A stretch of 64,000 nucleotides of DNA from Chalara sp. BL73 (taxonomy: Eukaryota > Ascomycota > Leotiomycetes > Helotiales): positions 1,054,001 through 1,118,000 of the forward strand of contig CAKJVC010000088.1 of the NCBI GenBank assembly GCA_918026815.1, in the 5' to 3' direction. The translations under genes were made by a program, and so were the position numbers. Every line of letters begins with the position of its first letter. Within the stretch, counting starts at the first letter, position 1. The notes beneath the pieces are model-generated. The model was given only the letters and a program-made list of their open reading frames with translations, was not told the origin of the DNA and did not search any database. Positions 48,360-61,266 of this stretch are shown here, piece after piece.

Positions 48360-51300
48360 ATGGCACATCATAGAGATCAATCGGTCTCTCCCATGTCACA
48401 AAGCCCACAAGTTACGAGCCCAAAACCCTTAAGCAATGGCACATCGAATGGAACTGCACCGGTACGGCAGTCTGGCCTACGAACCGAGCTGAACCATAAT
48501 ACCAGGCCAGATGGCCTTGGTCTTCTCACGAAACTCCCAACCGAAGCACCAGACTATATCAATGAAGGAATTGCCCATCATGACTATAGTCCGCATGCAA
48601 CAAATTCAGCGTCTGTCCTCCCTACGAATGGACATGCTCAGAAAGTATCCTCTCTGAAGCAACCATTAGCACCCTCGAGCGTCTTTCCACATGATCATAC
48701 TACTGGAACGTCAACTCCACCAGGGCGGAGAAGCGTACAATTCTTGAGGCCCGACCGAGACGGCGAAACGGGTAATACTAGGCAGGATGATTGGGGCCTT
48801 GAAGATGGGGAAACACCAAGCAAAGAAAGTCGCGGGCAGTCCTTGATGTCGAAGTTAAAGGCATTAGCTTCTACCAGTGGATTACAGACACACAGCAGGA
48901 ATCAGAGTAATGCTGGAAATTCTATCTACGAAGGTGGGACCGGGTCTGCACCACTTTCGCCGGCCGCAGATCGTCAACATTTCTCATACACGCTCCAGGA
49001 GGAAGGCAGCGATGCAGATGCGGAAGAAACCGCTGATGAGTCTGCAAGTGTCAATCGCCCTAAGAAGAAGAAAAGACCTCGAAGACCTAATGGCGGTACA
49101 AGCCAAACAGTGCCTAATACACCGAAAGCAAGGTTTCTTACATCTGCCGAATCTCCCGGAGGAAGTAGTCGACCTAAATTCTCCTTTACGCGGCGAGCAA
49201 CAGATGGATCCATAGAACAGCGAGGTCATGTCTCAGAGGGCGAGGGAAGGGATCGAGCTGGAGAGCAGAGTGCGTGGAGAAGGGGAAGCTCATGGATGGC
49301 CAATGTGCGGAGCCCAAATCCTCGAGAGTTTGAAGGAACGCCATCCAACAGGAGACCGAGTAATTTTCGGAGAGCATTTACCGGCATGGCGGGCCAAAGC
49401 GACGGAGACGGAACTGGCTCAAAGCGCCCATTTCTGGGAGCTGAACGCGCTACGACTTTCGGAGCTCAGAGATGGAAAATGCTTAAGCACGGTCTCAAAT
49501 TACTTGGTAAAGGGAAAGAAGAACATAGAGTCGATTACATGAAGTCAGCGGAGTTAATGGCCGAGCTTCGTGCTGGAGCCCCAGCAGCACTTATGTTAGC
49601 CAGCATGATTCAACGTGATGATAATGGAAATAAGCGCATCCCTGTGATTCTAGAACAGTTGAAAGTACATGTGGCGGACAGCAAACCTAGCTTTGATGAT
49701 CCTTCGGAAACAGAGAGGCATCTCGTATTTCGAATAGAGCTAGAATATGGTAGCGGGTTGAATCGAATGAAATGGGTTATTGACAGGTCATTAAGAGACT
49801 TCGCAAATTTGCACCTGAGATACAAGCTACAGGGTCGGAGCGACAAATACATTCAGCTTAGGAGTGGCGTTGGACCTAAACAACCGCGGTTTCCCGCATC
49901 AGCTTTTCCTTATTTTAGAGGTCTCCGAGGACAGGGGCTATCGAGCGAAGAGGACGAGGCAGATGCTATTAGGGTGGACGAAACTGCAGGCGAGGCAACC
50001 CATAGCGATATAGAGCGTAGACGTAGGCGTCGGCGTCCATCATTAGGAATGTCGCGAAGAGTTCCTAGTGTAGCAGGGCCAGAGTCAGCAGCAGCCGGAG
50101 CTGCCTACGAAGAAAGAAGAAAACTGATGTTCAATGAGAAACAGCGCAGAAGGCTTGAGCAGTACTTGCAAGAGATGATCCGATGGCTCATCTTTCGTGC
50201 CGATAGCAATCGTCTGTGTAGATTTTTGGAACTTTCTGCCCTAGGTATTCGTTTAGCAGCAGAGGGAAGTTTCCATGGCAAGGAAGGTTTTCTAGTTATC
50301 CAGTCAGCGAAGGGGCTGGACGTCCGAAAGATATTAACTCCTCACAATGTGTTCACACGTCACTCCCCCATGTGGTTCTTGGTCAGGCATAGTTACATCG
50401 TTGTAGTCAACTCTCCAGAGAATATGCACATTTACGACGTGTTTCTTGTTGACGAGAGATTTCAAATTCAGGAAAAGAGAAGGAAGTTGAAGGATCTTGG
50501 TGGAAAAGAATTGATCACGAAAGCTGGAGCATCTGCAAAGCATCCATCGCACCACAGCCTTAAAATAGTCAACTCTGAACGGAAGATCAGATTATTAGCC
50601 AGGAATGAGCGGCAATTGCGGCAATTTGAGGAATCTATAACGTTCATGCTCAGCAATACTTTATGGGCAAAACCAAATCGATTTGGCTCTTTTGCACCCG
50701 TGCGAACTGGGGTCTTTGCGCAATGGCTCGTCGATGGTAGGGATTATATGTGGAATGTATCAAGAGCGATTGATATGGCTAAAGACGTCATATATATCCA
50801 TGATTGGTGGCTCAGCCCGCAGCTATACATGAGAAGGCCCGCGGCGATAAGTCAAAAGTGGCGGCTTGACAGACTACTGCTGAAAAAGGCTCAACAAGGT
50901 GTCAAGGTTTTCATCATTATATATCGAAACGTTGAAGCTGCGATTCCCATTGACTCTGAATTAACCAAACACTCCTTCCTGGACCTCCACCCAAATATCT
51001 TTGTGCAAAGGTCGCCAAATCAATACAAGAAGAACCAATTCTTCTTTGCTCACCACGAGAAAATCTGCATTGTAGACCATACTGTGGCCTTTGTTGGTGG
51101 TATTGACCTGTGTTTTGGACGGTGGGATTCTCCTCAACATTCCGTTACAGATGACAAGCCAACAGGGTTTGAAGAATCTGACTTGCCCAAAGATGCCGAC
51201 CACTGTCAGCTCTGGCCAGGAAAGGATTATTCAAATCCTCGGGTTCAAGATTTCTTCAAGCTGCATGAACCATATGCTGAGATGTATGATCGATCAAAAA

Positions 51301-53753
51301 CTCCTAGGATGCCCTGGCATGATGTTGCGATGCAGGTAATTGGCCAGCCTGCACGAGATCTCACACGGCACTTTGTCCAGAGATGGAATTATGTACTGCG
51401 AGGACGCAAGCCTACAAGACCAACTCCCTTCCTTCTTCCTCCACCAGACTACAAACAAGCCGATCTTGAAGCGCAAGGCATTACAGGCACTTGTGAGGTG
51501 CAGATATTACGCTCGGCTTCAGATTGGTCTCTTGGACTTACTCACACAGAACATAGCATCATGACTGCATACTGCAAAATGATTGAGGAATCGGAGCATT
51601 TCGTTTACATGGAAAACCAGTTTTTCATAACGAGCTGCGAGACGATGAATGTTAAGATAGTCAATAAGATTGGCGATGCTATCGTTGAACGTGCGATGCG
51701 AGCCCATCAGAATGGCGAGAACTGGCGATGCACTATCGTGATCCCGTTGATGCCTGGATTCCAAAATACGGTTGACGAGCCCGATGGTACTAGTGTTCGT
51801 CTGATAATGCAATGTCAATTTCGCAGCATTTGCCGTGGCGAGGGGTCTATTTTCGAACGCCTCAGGAGCCACGGAATTGACCCTGAAGACTATGTAAACT
51901 TCTATAGTCTTAGATCTTGGGGCAGAATTGGACCAAAGAAAATGCTCGTCACTGAACAGTTGTATATCCACGCCAAAGTCATCATCGTGGATGATCGTAT
52001 CGCATTAATTGGCTCCGCTAATATCAATGAACGTTCCATGTTGGGCAACAGAGACTCCGAGACTGCAGCAGTGGTTCGAGATACTGACATGCTTTGGTCT
52101 ACCATGGCCGGCGAGCCTTACCTTGTCGGACGGTTTGCCCACACCCTGCGGATGCGTCTGATGAGAGAACACCTCGGTTGTGATGTAGACGAGATTATGG
52201 AAGAGGAACGTCGTGCAGAACTCGACCGTGAGCAAGAGGAATATGAGAAGAGGATGAGTGGAGTATATGATGGAGAGGATGCAGATCGGACTGAGAATCA
52301 TGGGCCTGAATCATCAAGGAGTAAACTGGAACGAACGAGCACCCAAGTGTCTGTCCCAAGTTTCAACCATGACGTTGACTGGGAAGAAATGGATAACCCT
52401 AACATACGGGCTGAAAGGTGGAAGCCACTTACCACTGACAACCGTGTAACCAATAACGCGCAACACTCCGCAGATGTGCAAGGGGATGGACTTGATCACT
52501 GGAAAGATGCTGAAAAGTCTGGTGTTGGCTTAGGCCGAGATTCGGTCCTGGTTGATGGCGGCCGTGAGGTTCTGGTCTCCAATATTGCTGCGGAGGGTAA
52601 TGGCACTATAAATCACCCTAAAAAGCCACATAGGCGATCATCCCCGGCTGCCTATCATGGAGTCACCACGGATGAAGAAGATCTAGGAAATGCAGCCTTT
52701 CCGCCAATGCCACAATTTCCTCGTCGCACCACAGACCAATTGGGCTTAACTCAGCTTTCTCAGCTCCCGTCCCTACCGCTAGCTGATGACACAGATATTG
52801 GTGGTCCATCACTTCATTTGGATGCGGCCGGTAACCCCACGCCAAAGCCATATAATCCTCTTACGGAGGATATCAAACAACCCGTTATAGACAAGGACTG
52901 TATGCGCGATCCCCTAAATGATGATTTCGAGGATACTTGGCTTCGTGTTGCGGAGAATAATACAAAAATATTCCGTCTGGTCTTCAGGTGCAACCCGGAT
53001 AATGAGGTACAGAACTGGAAGCAGTACCAAGCTTATGTTGCTTATGGTGGTCGTTTTGCTCAGTCTCAGGGTGGTAAAAGTTCAGAGAGGGAAGAACAAG
53101 AGGCCCAGGGACAGAGTGGACCACCAGGTGCCGGCATGGCCAACCCTGCACATCCTTTGGCTGCTATTTCGGAAAAGGTACCGCATGAAAACAGCCAACC
53201 TACATCGCCTGTTGCGGACTTGATTAAAGACGCGAATGTAGAGCGTGACAGGCGCCTTGATACTTCAAATGTTAATCTCGCAACAGTGAGCCAACAAGGA
53301 GACGGTATTAACGAAAAGGCTGCTCAAAAAGGCGCCGCAGAAGACCATGGTGAATTTGATTCTACGTTAGTAGCAGAGTCAGAGAATCCCCCTCAACCAG
53401 TATTAAGAAAGTCCGCGATATCTGCGAATGGACCACCAAATGCTATGGGCAACAACTCAGCCCAAAACGGTGGTTCTGTCAGGCGCCGTCGGCGTGGCAC
53501 TATGAATCGTGGTCTAGCGCCATTCCAGAATCCATTTTCGGGCAGTGATGATCTTTTGAGCCAGAAGGATGCTGATGAGCTCTTGAGTCTTGTACAGGGG
53601 CATCTGGTTGTGTTTCCTTACCATTGGCTCGTCGCCGAGGAATTAAATTCAAACTGGTTGTATCCAGTTGACATGGTTGCTCCACTACAAATCTAGTAAG
53701 TACTTCTATTCTCACAGATACTGCACTTAACTAACCACAATGACAGTAATTAA
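48360..53753 (+). CDS. SPO14: Phospholipase D with PX and PH domains (Spo14/Pld1 type)
   Basis: Hydrolyses phosphatidylcholine to phosphatidic acid and choline; regulates membrane traffic. One huge exon, 48360-53695, plus a 7-nt terminal exon, 53747-53753, gives 1780 residues ending QIYN. Without the last splice the frame stops at TAG 53694-53696. Layout: a long disordered basic N-terminus (1 to about 390); a PX domain (about 440-600, interrupted by an acidic and arginine-rich insert); a PH domain (about 640-770); a first HKD motif HHEKICIVD near residue 900 followed by GGIDLCFGRWD; a second HKD HAKVIIVDD near 1202 followed by IGSANINERSMLGNRDSE; then a disordered tail and a conserved end, HWLVAEELNSNWLYP. 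Both catalytic motifs are intact. It is longer than yeast Spo14 (1683 residues), mainly in the tails. Confidence 0.95.
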
Positions 53754-53909
53754 TGTAGCGCTCGTTTCTGGATTTTTATATACTGTACCACGATTCATAG
53801 GGAAACGGAGCATTGCATTGGGTGCGTGGCGTTCAGAAAACTTGCAGCATACAGCGATTGAGCGTTTTTTTTACAATGTATTCAAACATCATCTCCACAA
53901 TTATATGCT

Positions 53910-54736
53910 TCAGACTCTCTCACTTATCCATATCGCACCTCTGCAACCCGCCCTTATGACTCCTGTCAACAACTCATATGGTCTAGCCTCTTTTGCATCA
54001 TGCTCTAGTGCATAGTCAAGGTGTTCGAGTTCTTCATCCCTTATCCTCCTTATTGTGCTCGTCAACTCCTGCAGTTCCTCCCCCATGGCGTCGCCATCTT
54101 TCTCCATTTTGTCAGCCAGATCCAATAGCTCCCTCACTTGATCATTGTAATGTCCCCCAATCTCCGTCTCAACAGCTTCTGTGCACGCCATGGCTGCCTC
54201 ACGGCCCATGACTGCGGTACCCCAGCCTAACGCTGTGGATGCGAGCGTCCAGATGGGGTACATGGCCGTAGGGCGAACACGGTGCTTGGCTAGCAATTCG
54301 TTAAAGGTGGTGAAGTGTCCAGCTTCTTGGTCGTACATGTGTTTCATGAGGGGACGGAGGTGCGGGTGAGAGTTGATTATGGGGGGCATTTGGGCGGTAT
54401 ATATTAGGGTCGCTGCAAGTTCTCCCGCTTGGTTTACGCGTAGCTATGAATATTTTAGACAGGTGGTCTCGGATAGAAGGACGGGGGGCGTACCGCGCTG
54501 CTAAGGAAATCTCGTTGGGCTTGGGTAAGAGGTTTCTTGGGAGATTTAGGATTAGGAATTGGCTCATGGCCTGCCTTGAATGCATTTGGAGGCGAGCCTT
54601 GTGCTGCTTTTTGCGTTGTGGAAATATATCGAACATTTCGTTTGGACGGCGGGAACTGAACCAGACTAGGAGCTAAGAAATCATAAAGCGGGTGGTTCGC
54701 AAGGGCTGAGTGTCTTTGTGCGGCACGAAGAGACAT
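53910..54736 (-). CDS. COQ7: Demethoxyubiquinone hydroxylase Coq7
   Basis: Di-iron monooxygenase of coenzyme Q synthesis; adds the C6 hydroxyl (demethoxy-Q to demethyl-Q) on the matrix face of the inner membrane. Two minus-strand exons, 54736-54494 and 54443-53910, total 258 residues. The first exon is an Arg/Ser-rich mitochondrial presequence (MSLRAAQRHSALANHP). The iron ligands are all visible: Glu in VNQAGELAA, the EAGHF pair (Glu and His), Glu in EAVETEIGGHY, and the EELEH pair with a final His near the C-terminus. The ferritin-like four-helix region fills residues about 82-258. The splice joins SSA to LRVNQAGEL, matching the family. It is divergent with RTF1; the starts are 400 bases apart. 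Confidence 0.95.
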
Positions 54737-55136
54737 AACTTCGGGCAGATACTATTTACCTAGCCAATTGAGTAGACAATTGATTGAAATGATGTAGAAA
54801 TTACTATTGTCAGTCACATCAAAGTTAGCTGATAATTTTCGTAGCAATCAATGACGAGGCTGAACATGGATTGTTCGGTAAAACATTTTGCCGCACCGCC
54901 AAAAGCCCACTAGTCCACTTTAGAACACGGTCCAGGGGAATTTAGTCTGAACCTCCAAAACTCACTTTCACGCTACTTATCCCCGACATCTATTTCTCTT
55001 GATTCCAACTGTCCTCAGAGATCTATCTTTGCTCTTTATTTGAGAGAACTGCCTCTGTTTTCTCTAGAGAAAGGAGTATACCAGCAATACTCCGCAGGGA
55101 ATACCGAATCTTACAGTAAATATTTCAACCGGCAAT
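54737..55136. promoter_or_regulatory. Divergent promoter, COQ7 and RTF1
   Basis: 400 bases between two divergent starts; pyrimidine-rich near the RTF1 side. No specific element is claimed. Confidence 0.5.
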
Positions 55137-57219
55137 ATGGCAGACATTGACGATGATCTTCTGGCACTCGCGGGAGAGGCGTCTTCTGATGAGGAAGAGG
55201 ATGCGCCAATGAATATCAGTAAGGAGAGTTCAAGCACGCCAGATAATAAAGCTGGCAAGGCAGGCGCAAAGAAGGCTGCTGGTCGCAAGGCTGGCAGAAG
55301 ACAAAATGATTCAGAAGAAGAGGGAGAAGCGTAAGTTCCACCTACTGCACTCTTCCTCTCCTCATTTTGGATTCTCATAACCTTGCGATCCATTACTCTC
55401 ACCTTATATATCTTCATACCGACAAGCTACCATTTAGAGTTACACTATTCAATTAACACACGGTAGATCCTCTGGACAATCATCCCCCAATTCGAATCAA
55501 TCTGCACCGATGGATGAGTCTGATTCCGAGTCTGATGCCCCAGCATTTTATGACGATGGCGCCGTTGATGAGTTTCCCCTTGAGGGCAAGTATAAGAATG
55601 CTGCAGACAAGGCAAGAATTCTGGCTATGACCGAGATGGAGCGCGAGCAGGAGCTGGCAGGTCGTGCTGACGGAATTGAGAGAGCAAGGCAAAACCGAGC
55701 ACTGCGGCAACTTCTTAGCGCCAGGGACGCAGAGTCTATGAAGCATGACAAAAAGCGTAAAGCTGGCGCTGCGGACCTGGATGAGAGTCAACGCAAGACC
55801 TCTAGGCAACGTACAAAACTTGGAGGAGGCAAAGTTGGCGAGGCAAGCAGTGGTATTGACAGTCTCAAACGGGCCAGAGCAGAGAAGGATGATCGGCAGC
55901 GCCGCCGCGACGCAGATAAGGACGAGCGCAATGATCGTAGAGAGCGAGATGATGCATACTCGGAAGCCGATGCGGACGGGGAGAGTGAAGTGGAGTGGGA
56001 TGACGGCAAAGCCAAGAACAAAAAGTCTGCATCGCCGGATTACCGGCATGCTGAGCCTGCTAGCCTAGCAGATATTGAACGTATTCGTGTTGGTAGATCC
56101 CGATTTGCCTTGGTTTGTTTCTATCCAGGATTTGATGAGGCCATTACCGGATGTTATGTTCGCATCAGCGTTGGTGTTGACAAGGAAACAAATCAAAATA
56201 TTTACCGCATGGCAGTCATCAAAGGTACGTATCAGGTTATTTCCGGTGCGCAACAATTCTGACATGTCGGAAGGCTTCGTCGAGGACAGACCATACGCTA
56301 TTGAAACCTCGAACGGCAAGCATTTCAAGACCACTCAATACATCCGTGCGGCCCATGGTAAAGCAGAAAGAAACTGGCCATTCATTACTTGCTCAGACTC
56401 GCCTTTTACGGAGGTATGTTATGTGACACGCACACTGTTGATTACTAGACTAACATTCTCTAGGCCGAATGGAACAGATACAAGAAGACCTGTCAAGCTG
56501 AAGGCGTTGTTATTCCAACAAAGCCAAAGCTAGTTGACAAAATCACCGACATTAACAACTTGGTCAATCGCTCATGGACCGAGGCTGAACTCCAAGAGAA
56601 GTTAAAGAAGTCAGGGGTTCTTATCAATAAATATATCCCTATTGAGCGCAACCGTATCACGAATGATATCAAGGAAGCAAAAGTCCAAGGTGACAAAGCA
56701 TTGGTTGAGCGGCTAGAACAGGAGCTTGTCGATCTAGATGGGCCAAAATTAGCTTACAGCACATCGATGCAGTCCTCCCCAAAGAAAACTTCTACCCCTA
56801 CAGGAATGAGTCAGCAAGAACGTTTGGCTATTCTGAACAAGCAAAATCGATTAAAGAACGCGCAAGAAATCCGGCAAGCTCAGATCAATGAACGTCGAGC
56901 ACAAAAAGCAACTGCAGCCGCCATCGCCCGGGGCGAGAATGTTGTGGAAGACCACTCTCGGCGCCTCAAGACCAAAGCTAAGCTTAAGCATGACGTGTCT
57001 GAGAGCAATGGAACAAGCAAGGTTACGACACCAAGTGGTACGAGTAGTCCAGCTGTAGGTACACCAAGTCTTACTGCGAAAAAACCCAGCACTCCGATCC
57101 CTTATCTTCAGAAGCTGCAGAGCGAGAAGAAGGGCATGCCTACAATTCGTAAGCCTTTGCAAGATGATGATATTATTGGAGCAGTGGATTTGGACATCGA
57201 CATCGACATAGAGGTCTGA
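55137..57219 (+). CDS. RTF1: Paf1 complex subunit Rtf1 (Plus3 domain)
   Basis: Subunit of the RNA polymerase II elongation complex Paf1C; its histone modification domain stimulates H2B ubiquitination and its Plus3 domain binds phosphorylated Spt5. Four exons: 55137-55330, 55467-56224, 56274-56413, 56464-57219, total 615 residues. The N-terminus is acidic and serine-rich (DDDLLALAGEASSDEEED), as in all Rtf1 proteins. The central motif FPLEGKYKNAADKARILAM lies at about 95-115. It is followed by a charged helical stretch, then the Plus3 domain from about 255 (DIERIRVGRSRFAL through GCYVRISVG and GFVEDRPYAI to CQAEGVVIP). After that come a coiled-coil region and a Ser/Pro/Thr-rich tail ending in repeated Asp-Ile. 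The gene is intact; the splice sites of all three introns are canonical. Confidence 0.95.
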
Positions 57220-57789
57220 GAAGGATAAGCTTTATGGTGTGTGATACGATATGATGGTTACCGCATTCTACTGGAGTTCTTACGGCATGGGTAACATAGT
57301 GGGGGCTCTTGTATGGAGATAGAAAAATAAAAGTCCAGAACCTTTATATGATGTCTGCCCTGTAATCTTCTGTGCAATCTCATAGTATTTCACTCGGCAC
57401 AGCAGTTCGCATGTTATGGCTATGATGGCGTGGTGGCGTAATCTACCCTTCAGGCGGCTTGGCGCCCAAGACTTTGTTTGACTCTTAAGCAGACTTCTCT
57501 GGAGGAGCCAACGGTGATGGCATTTTTGTAATTCCCATGCTGTAAAATCATAAAATTGCAACAATTCATTTGCACTCCGCTTTGCCTCAGGGTTGATAGT
57601 ACTACGCCTTCCAAAACAAGTCTAGTGAGCATTCTGTGCCTCGCAGACCATCCGTAATTCCTTTTACCAAAGGGGGCCCCAATTAGTGTTACCTAAACAT
57701 CAGGCACATATATTTCAAGCACTTGCCTGGCTGGACATATACATCTTTGCAATTTCTTGTTCTTTCGGATCAATTCCATTACCTTGAAC
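57220..57789. other. Intergenic region
   Basis: 3' flank of RTF1 and promoter of the amidohydrolase gene. Short minus-strand open stretches show no resemblance. Confidence 0.5.
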
Positions 57790-59275
57790 ATGGTCTCAAT
57801 CAGACCACGCCAGGCAGGTGCTGCTGGCCCAGCGGTCGAGGGTAGCAAAGAGTATACCATCCATACCGATAACTTATTCGATTCATACAAGAAGGCTTTC
57901 GTCAGCAATATCTCTGTGACAGTAGACAAATCTTCTGGTCTGATCAAGAAAGTGTTTGAGCGGTCCGACAGCATACAGAATTCAATGAGAATAGGCGATG
58001 TCAATCTGGGTGGTCTTTTTATTATGCCTGGATTTGTAGACGCACATGCCCACATCTTCCTCCACCCATACACGTGAGCCGGATAATATTTATTCTTTAA
58101 ACTTAATTGCTGACTTTTCATTCTAGCGAACGAAGCAGCCTGGAGCAGGAGAGGGATGAAAGCCTTGTTGAACGAGTGATCCGTTCGACCAATCACACAA
58201 GAGTTGCTCTGTTGGCAGGCTACACGACCTACAGGTTAGCTTTATTTCCTTTTCGGGGCTCTTGCTGATCTAGAGCAGAGACCTTGGCACGGAAGGGGTG
58301 CAAACAGCGGATACTAACGTCCGTGATGCTATCAACCGGGGAATCATCCCCGGACCTCGACTTTTCGTGGCCACAGATCCGATCAGCTCAACCGGTACTT
58401 ATGATATGCGCGGCGAGAACCGCCTTGGAGGAACGATTCTCCCAAATCTTACGGATGCTGCTGACGGCGTTGATGGTTGTCGACAGGCAGTACGGCGACG
58501 TTTAGGCTTAGGCGCGGATCTTATCAAGGTGTATGGCGATTACAGAAGGAGAGCCTTGCGGTTCCCGCCTAATGGCACTCCTATTAAGTTCTTACCAGGC
58601 GACGTTAATAAGTCAAACCCGTCGATTCAGGCATACACCATGGAGGAAATGATTGCTTTGGCTGATGAAGCGAAGAGAGGCCAATGTGCTATTGCGGCTC
58701 ATTGCCAAACAAACGAGGCTGCTGCTATGGCTGCAAAGGTATACGGTTTATTTTTTTTTTGAGAACTTAAATACGCTAAACATGAATAGGCGGGGTTTAC
58801 AAGTGTCGAGCACTCGCCTATACTGTCCGAGGACACCCTATTAGCTTTCAAAGAAAACAACACTATATTCGTACCTACGCTCTCCGTATGGGCCGATCCT
58901 AGCGCTGCTTTCCAGTATAAAGAGGTTGCGGCACTAACGAAGAAGGCTTATGATATGGGGATTCAACTTGCCTGTGGAGGTGACACGGGAGGATTCCCTG
59001 CTCATGGCGAAAGCGCCTTGGAACTGGAACTGATTATAGAAGCTGGAGTGCCTGTGGAAGAGGTAATGTCTGCTTGTATGCTTGGAGGCTGGAAAGCTTG
59101 TGGGGGCGATCTTACTGGATACCGTTTCGGGTATCTAGGAGAAGGGTGGTGTGCGGATATTGTGGGGTTGGCAAGTGACCCTAGAAAAGATAAGAAGGCG
59201 TTCAGAAATGTGGACTTTGTCATGAAGGATGCAAAGATTTGGAAATCCGGTGGCAATGCGGTTGGGATGATCTAG
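57790..59275 (+). CDS. Metal-dependent amidohydrolase family protein
   Basis: Four exons: 57790-58073, 58127-58234, 58279-58738, 58790-59275, total 445 residues. It belongs to the amidohydrolase superfamily (imidazolonepropionase and prolidase-like branch). Metal site features are all visible: HxH in FVDAHAHIF, a lysine in GADLIKVYGDY that would be carboxylated, His in AAHCQT, His in TSVEHSP and Asp in CGGDTGGFPAHGE. The N-terminal small beta-sandwich portion (residues 1-80) and the C-terminal return strand (GWCADIVGLASDP, VDFVMKDAKIWKSGG) complete the fold. The substrate is not known; relatives hydrolyse cyclic amides or dipeptides. There is no signal peptide, so it is likely cytosolic. It sits at one edge of a group of small catabolic-type genes. 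Confidence 0.88.
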
Positions 59276-59739
59276 TTGGCTTATCAGTACACGAGACCAT
59301 GATATAAAAGTGCATCTCTTTCAATAAACGACGAACACGGGAGCGGTTTGGCTGTCAGTTTGATGCTAATGAAACGCCCTTATTACAGTGGATATATACG
59401 TTTCGTCGGTAATCACTTGATCCATTTCCGCATTTGAAGTTCTATTTTGAGTCATATATTACCTTACTTTTGAGACTGATTATCCATAAGTTACTATTTC
59501 AAAGTTCGGAAAGGCTTGCCACTAAGCTAAGAATTATTACTACCATCTCACTATGGCCCAGAGTCAGGGTATTTCTTGCAAAGTAACGAAAAGATGAGCC
59601 ACTCAGGACATCCTTTTGTGGACACAATGAGAAACCGAAATTGCCATTTCCCTTGCTATACAAGAACCCAATGTCAGCAACATCCGAGGCACAACACGGA
59701 AAACACGGCGTTGAGCTTCTCCCTCACAAGAAGGGCCAG
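59276..59739. other. Convergent intergenic region
   Basis: 3' flanks of the amidohydrolase and CUE-domain genes; nothing else seen. Confidence 0.6.
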
Positions 59740-60186
59740 CTACGACTGAGAACTAGCAAGCTCCTGCAACACCTCCCTCGTCGATCCCAGGCTCTTCGTA
59801 TCGTTATACAAAGCAGCAATCAGACTCCCATCCACGCCGGGAAACTCCCGCTGCAGCGTGGCAACGTCGCGATCGGCGCCATCTTCGGCCCGGGGATCTT
59901 TGTTCATCTCGAACTGCTCCATGGCTTCGCGCTGCTCGCCGCGCTCGCTCACGGGCACAAAATCGCTCTCCTGGAAGGTGTCTGCCCGGCGGGGCGGAGC
60001 GCCGGCCGGGGGCTGGTAGCTCTCGCTGTTGAAGGTGGGTATGTTTGATGACGAGACGGAGCTGGGGTTGTTGGCGGTGGGTTGTTGGGGTTGCGGACTT
60101 CCGGATTGTTCGAATGGGTTGCTGCTCCCGTGCTGAGGCACGTGGCTGCCTGCCTGGCTGTTGTCGTAGTAACCTTGTCCTGACAT
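59740..60186 (-). CDS. Small CUE-domain protein
   Basis: Intronless gene of 148 residues. The first 70 residues are Gln, Ser, Pro and Asn-rich and disordered. The middle is acidic. The last 45 residues resemble a CUE ubiquitin-binding domain: a DVATLQREFPGVDGSLIAAL helix with the FP motif, then a second and third helix (STREVLQELA), though the usual di-leucine near the end is LQELA. The start is the ATG at 60186, which opens MSGQGYYDNS; an in-frame ATT/ATG upstream region (to 60207) is less likely. Fungal proteins of this sort are often hypothetical. A role in ubiquitin binding is inferred from the domain only. Confidence 0.75.
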   Translation of the reverse strand: MSGQGYYDNSQAGSHVPQHGSSNPFEQSGSPQPQQPTANNPSSVSSSNIPTFNSESYQPPAGAPPRRADTFQESDFVPVSERGEQREAMEQFEMNKDPRAEDGADRDVATLQREFPGVDGSLIAALYNDTKSLGSTREVLQELASSQS

Positions 60187-60555
60187 TGTAGACGACGTGG
60201 TTATCAATGGATTCGATAGGAAGGATGAGGTTGAGACGGGCTCCTTATTTTATGGAGGGTTTGATGGTGGTATGTTCGAGGTTGTACGAAGAATGCATGT
60301 TCGAGATCATGATCACCATCATGCTTCTGACGTAAGTAAGAGTAAGCCTGTCTCCGTTGCTTCCCAGACTACCCTTGGCAAGGTCATAAGGTTAAGCGAG
60401 ACTCAGGGGCAAAAGTTACCACGGATTGTCCGGGGCCGCCTTGGCCTGTTACCCCACCATAGAGGGGCTTTGTTCCGATGATGAAGCCGATAAGAGTCAA
60501 TTAGACAGCGCATTCTGTTCAATCATACTTGAGTTGATATCGATAGACTGGCATC
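60187..60555. promoter_or_regulatory. Divergent intergenic region
   Basis: 369 bases between the divergent starts of the CUE-protein and SnoaL-like genes. No element is identified. Confidence 0.5.
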
Positions 60556-61138
60556 ATGGCATCTCAATACAAATCCCAATATCCATCTGACGTGACCGTC
60601 GACCCTGGGATCGTGCAGTTCTTCGAACAATTCTACGAAGCATCCGATACACCGGGAGAGCATGAGAACTACGTCGAGAACTTTACCGCAGACGCAACTC
60701 TCATTCTGGCTTCGAAGAAAAGCAAGGGCAGAAACGGTACGTTTAGGGCTTCTATGATGACGAGAACTCCTTTCTATATTGTTTCTTTCTTAATCCCGAC
60801 CTAGAGATCATCGAGACGCGGAAGGCAATGTGGGAGAAGGTCTCCGCACGCAAACATACCATCCATAAGATCTTCCCATTCGGAAACGGCGCAAAGGAAT
60901 TAATGCTTTATGGAGTTGTAAAGTATGATTTGAAAGCGGGAGGGACCGCGGAGGTGGATTGGGCGGCAAGGGCTCAATTGCTGGAGCAGTCTGGGAAGTG
61001 GAAGATGGAGTTTTATCAGATTTATTTGGTAAGTTTATATTTAATTGCGGTCACCTCCTTAAGAGTATTTTGGCGACCAAAATCAAGTACCTTGGTGTTG
61101 ACGGAGCATAGGATACTGGGGCAACACAACAGAAGTGA
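60556..61138 (+). CDS. SnoaL/NTF2-like fold protein
   Basis: Three exons: 60556-60736, 60805-61028, 61112-61138 (27 nt), total 143 residues. The sequence has the pattern of the fungal NTF2-like (SnoaL) family: an N-terminal helix VDPGIVQFFEQFYEASDTP, a strand-loop YVENFTADATLILASK, and a C-terminal strand KWKMEFYQIYLDT. The tiny last exon encodes DTGATQQK and stop, as in homologues that end with a short DTxA tail. Such proteins act as small-molecule cyclases, isomerases or ligand binders, but the substrate cannot be told. It lies next to an alpha/beta hydrolase and an intradiol dioxygenase, which may suggest a catabolic or secondary-metabolic role. Confidence 0.8.
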
Positions 61139-61266
61139 GAAAAGAAATCAAAGAGCTCCTCATTGGTTGAACACGATTGTTCAGGTATGTCGTTGCGGAA
61201 ATCCATATGGGCATGATTCAGTTTGGGAATTATTTCTATTAGAATGATAAAATCTTCATATACAGA

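Noticed and set aside
50961..52301. Several antisense frames within the phospholipase D exon
   Set aside because: Shadows of a long, well-supported coding exon with both HKD motifs.
55480..56049. 189-codon minus-strand open frame
   Set aside because: Antisense shadow of RTF1, whose codon bias leaves the reverse frame open.
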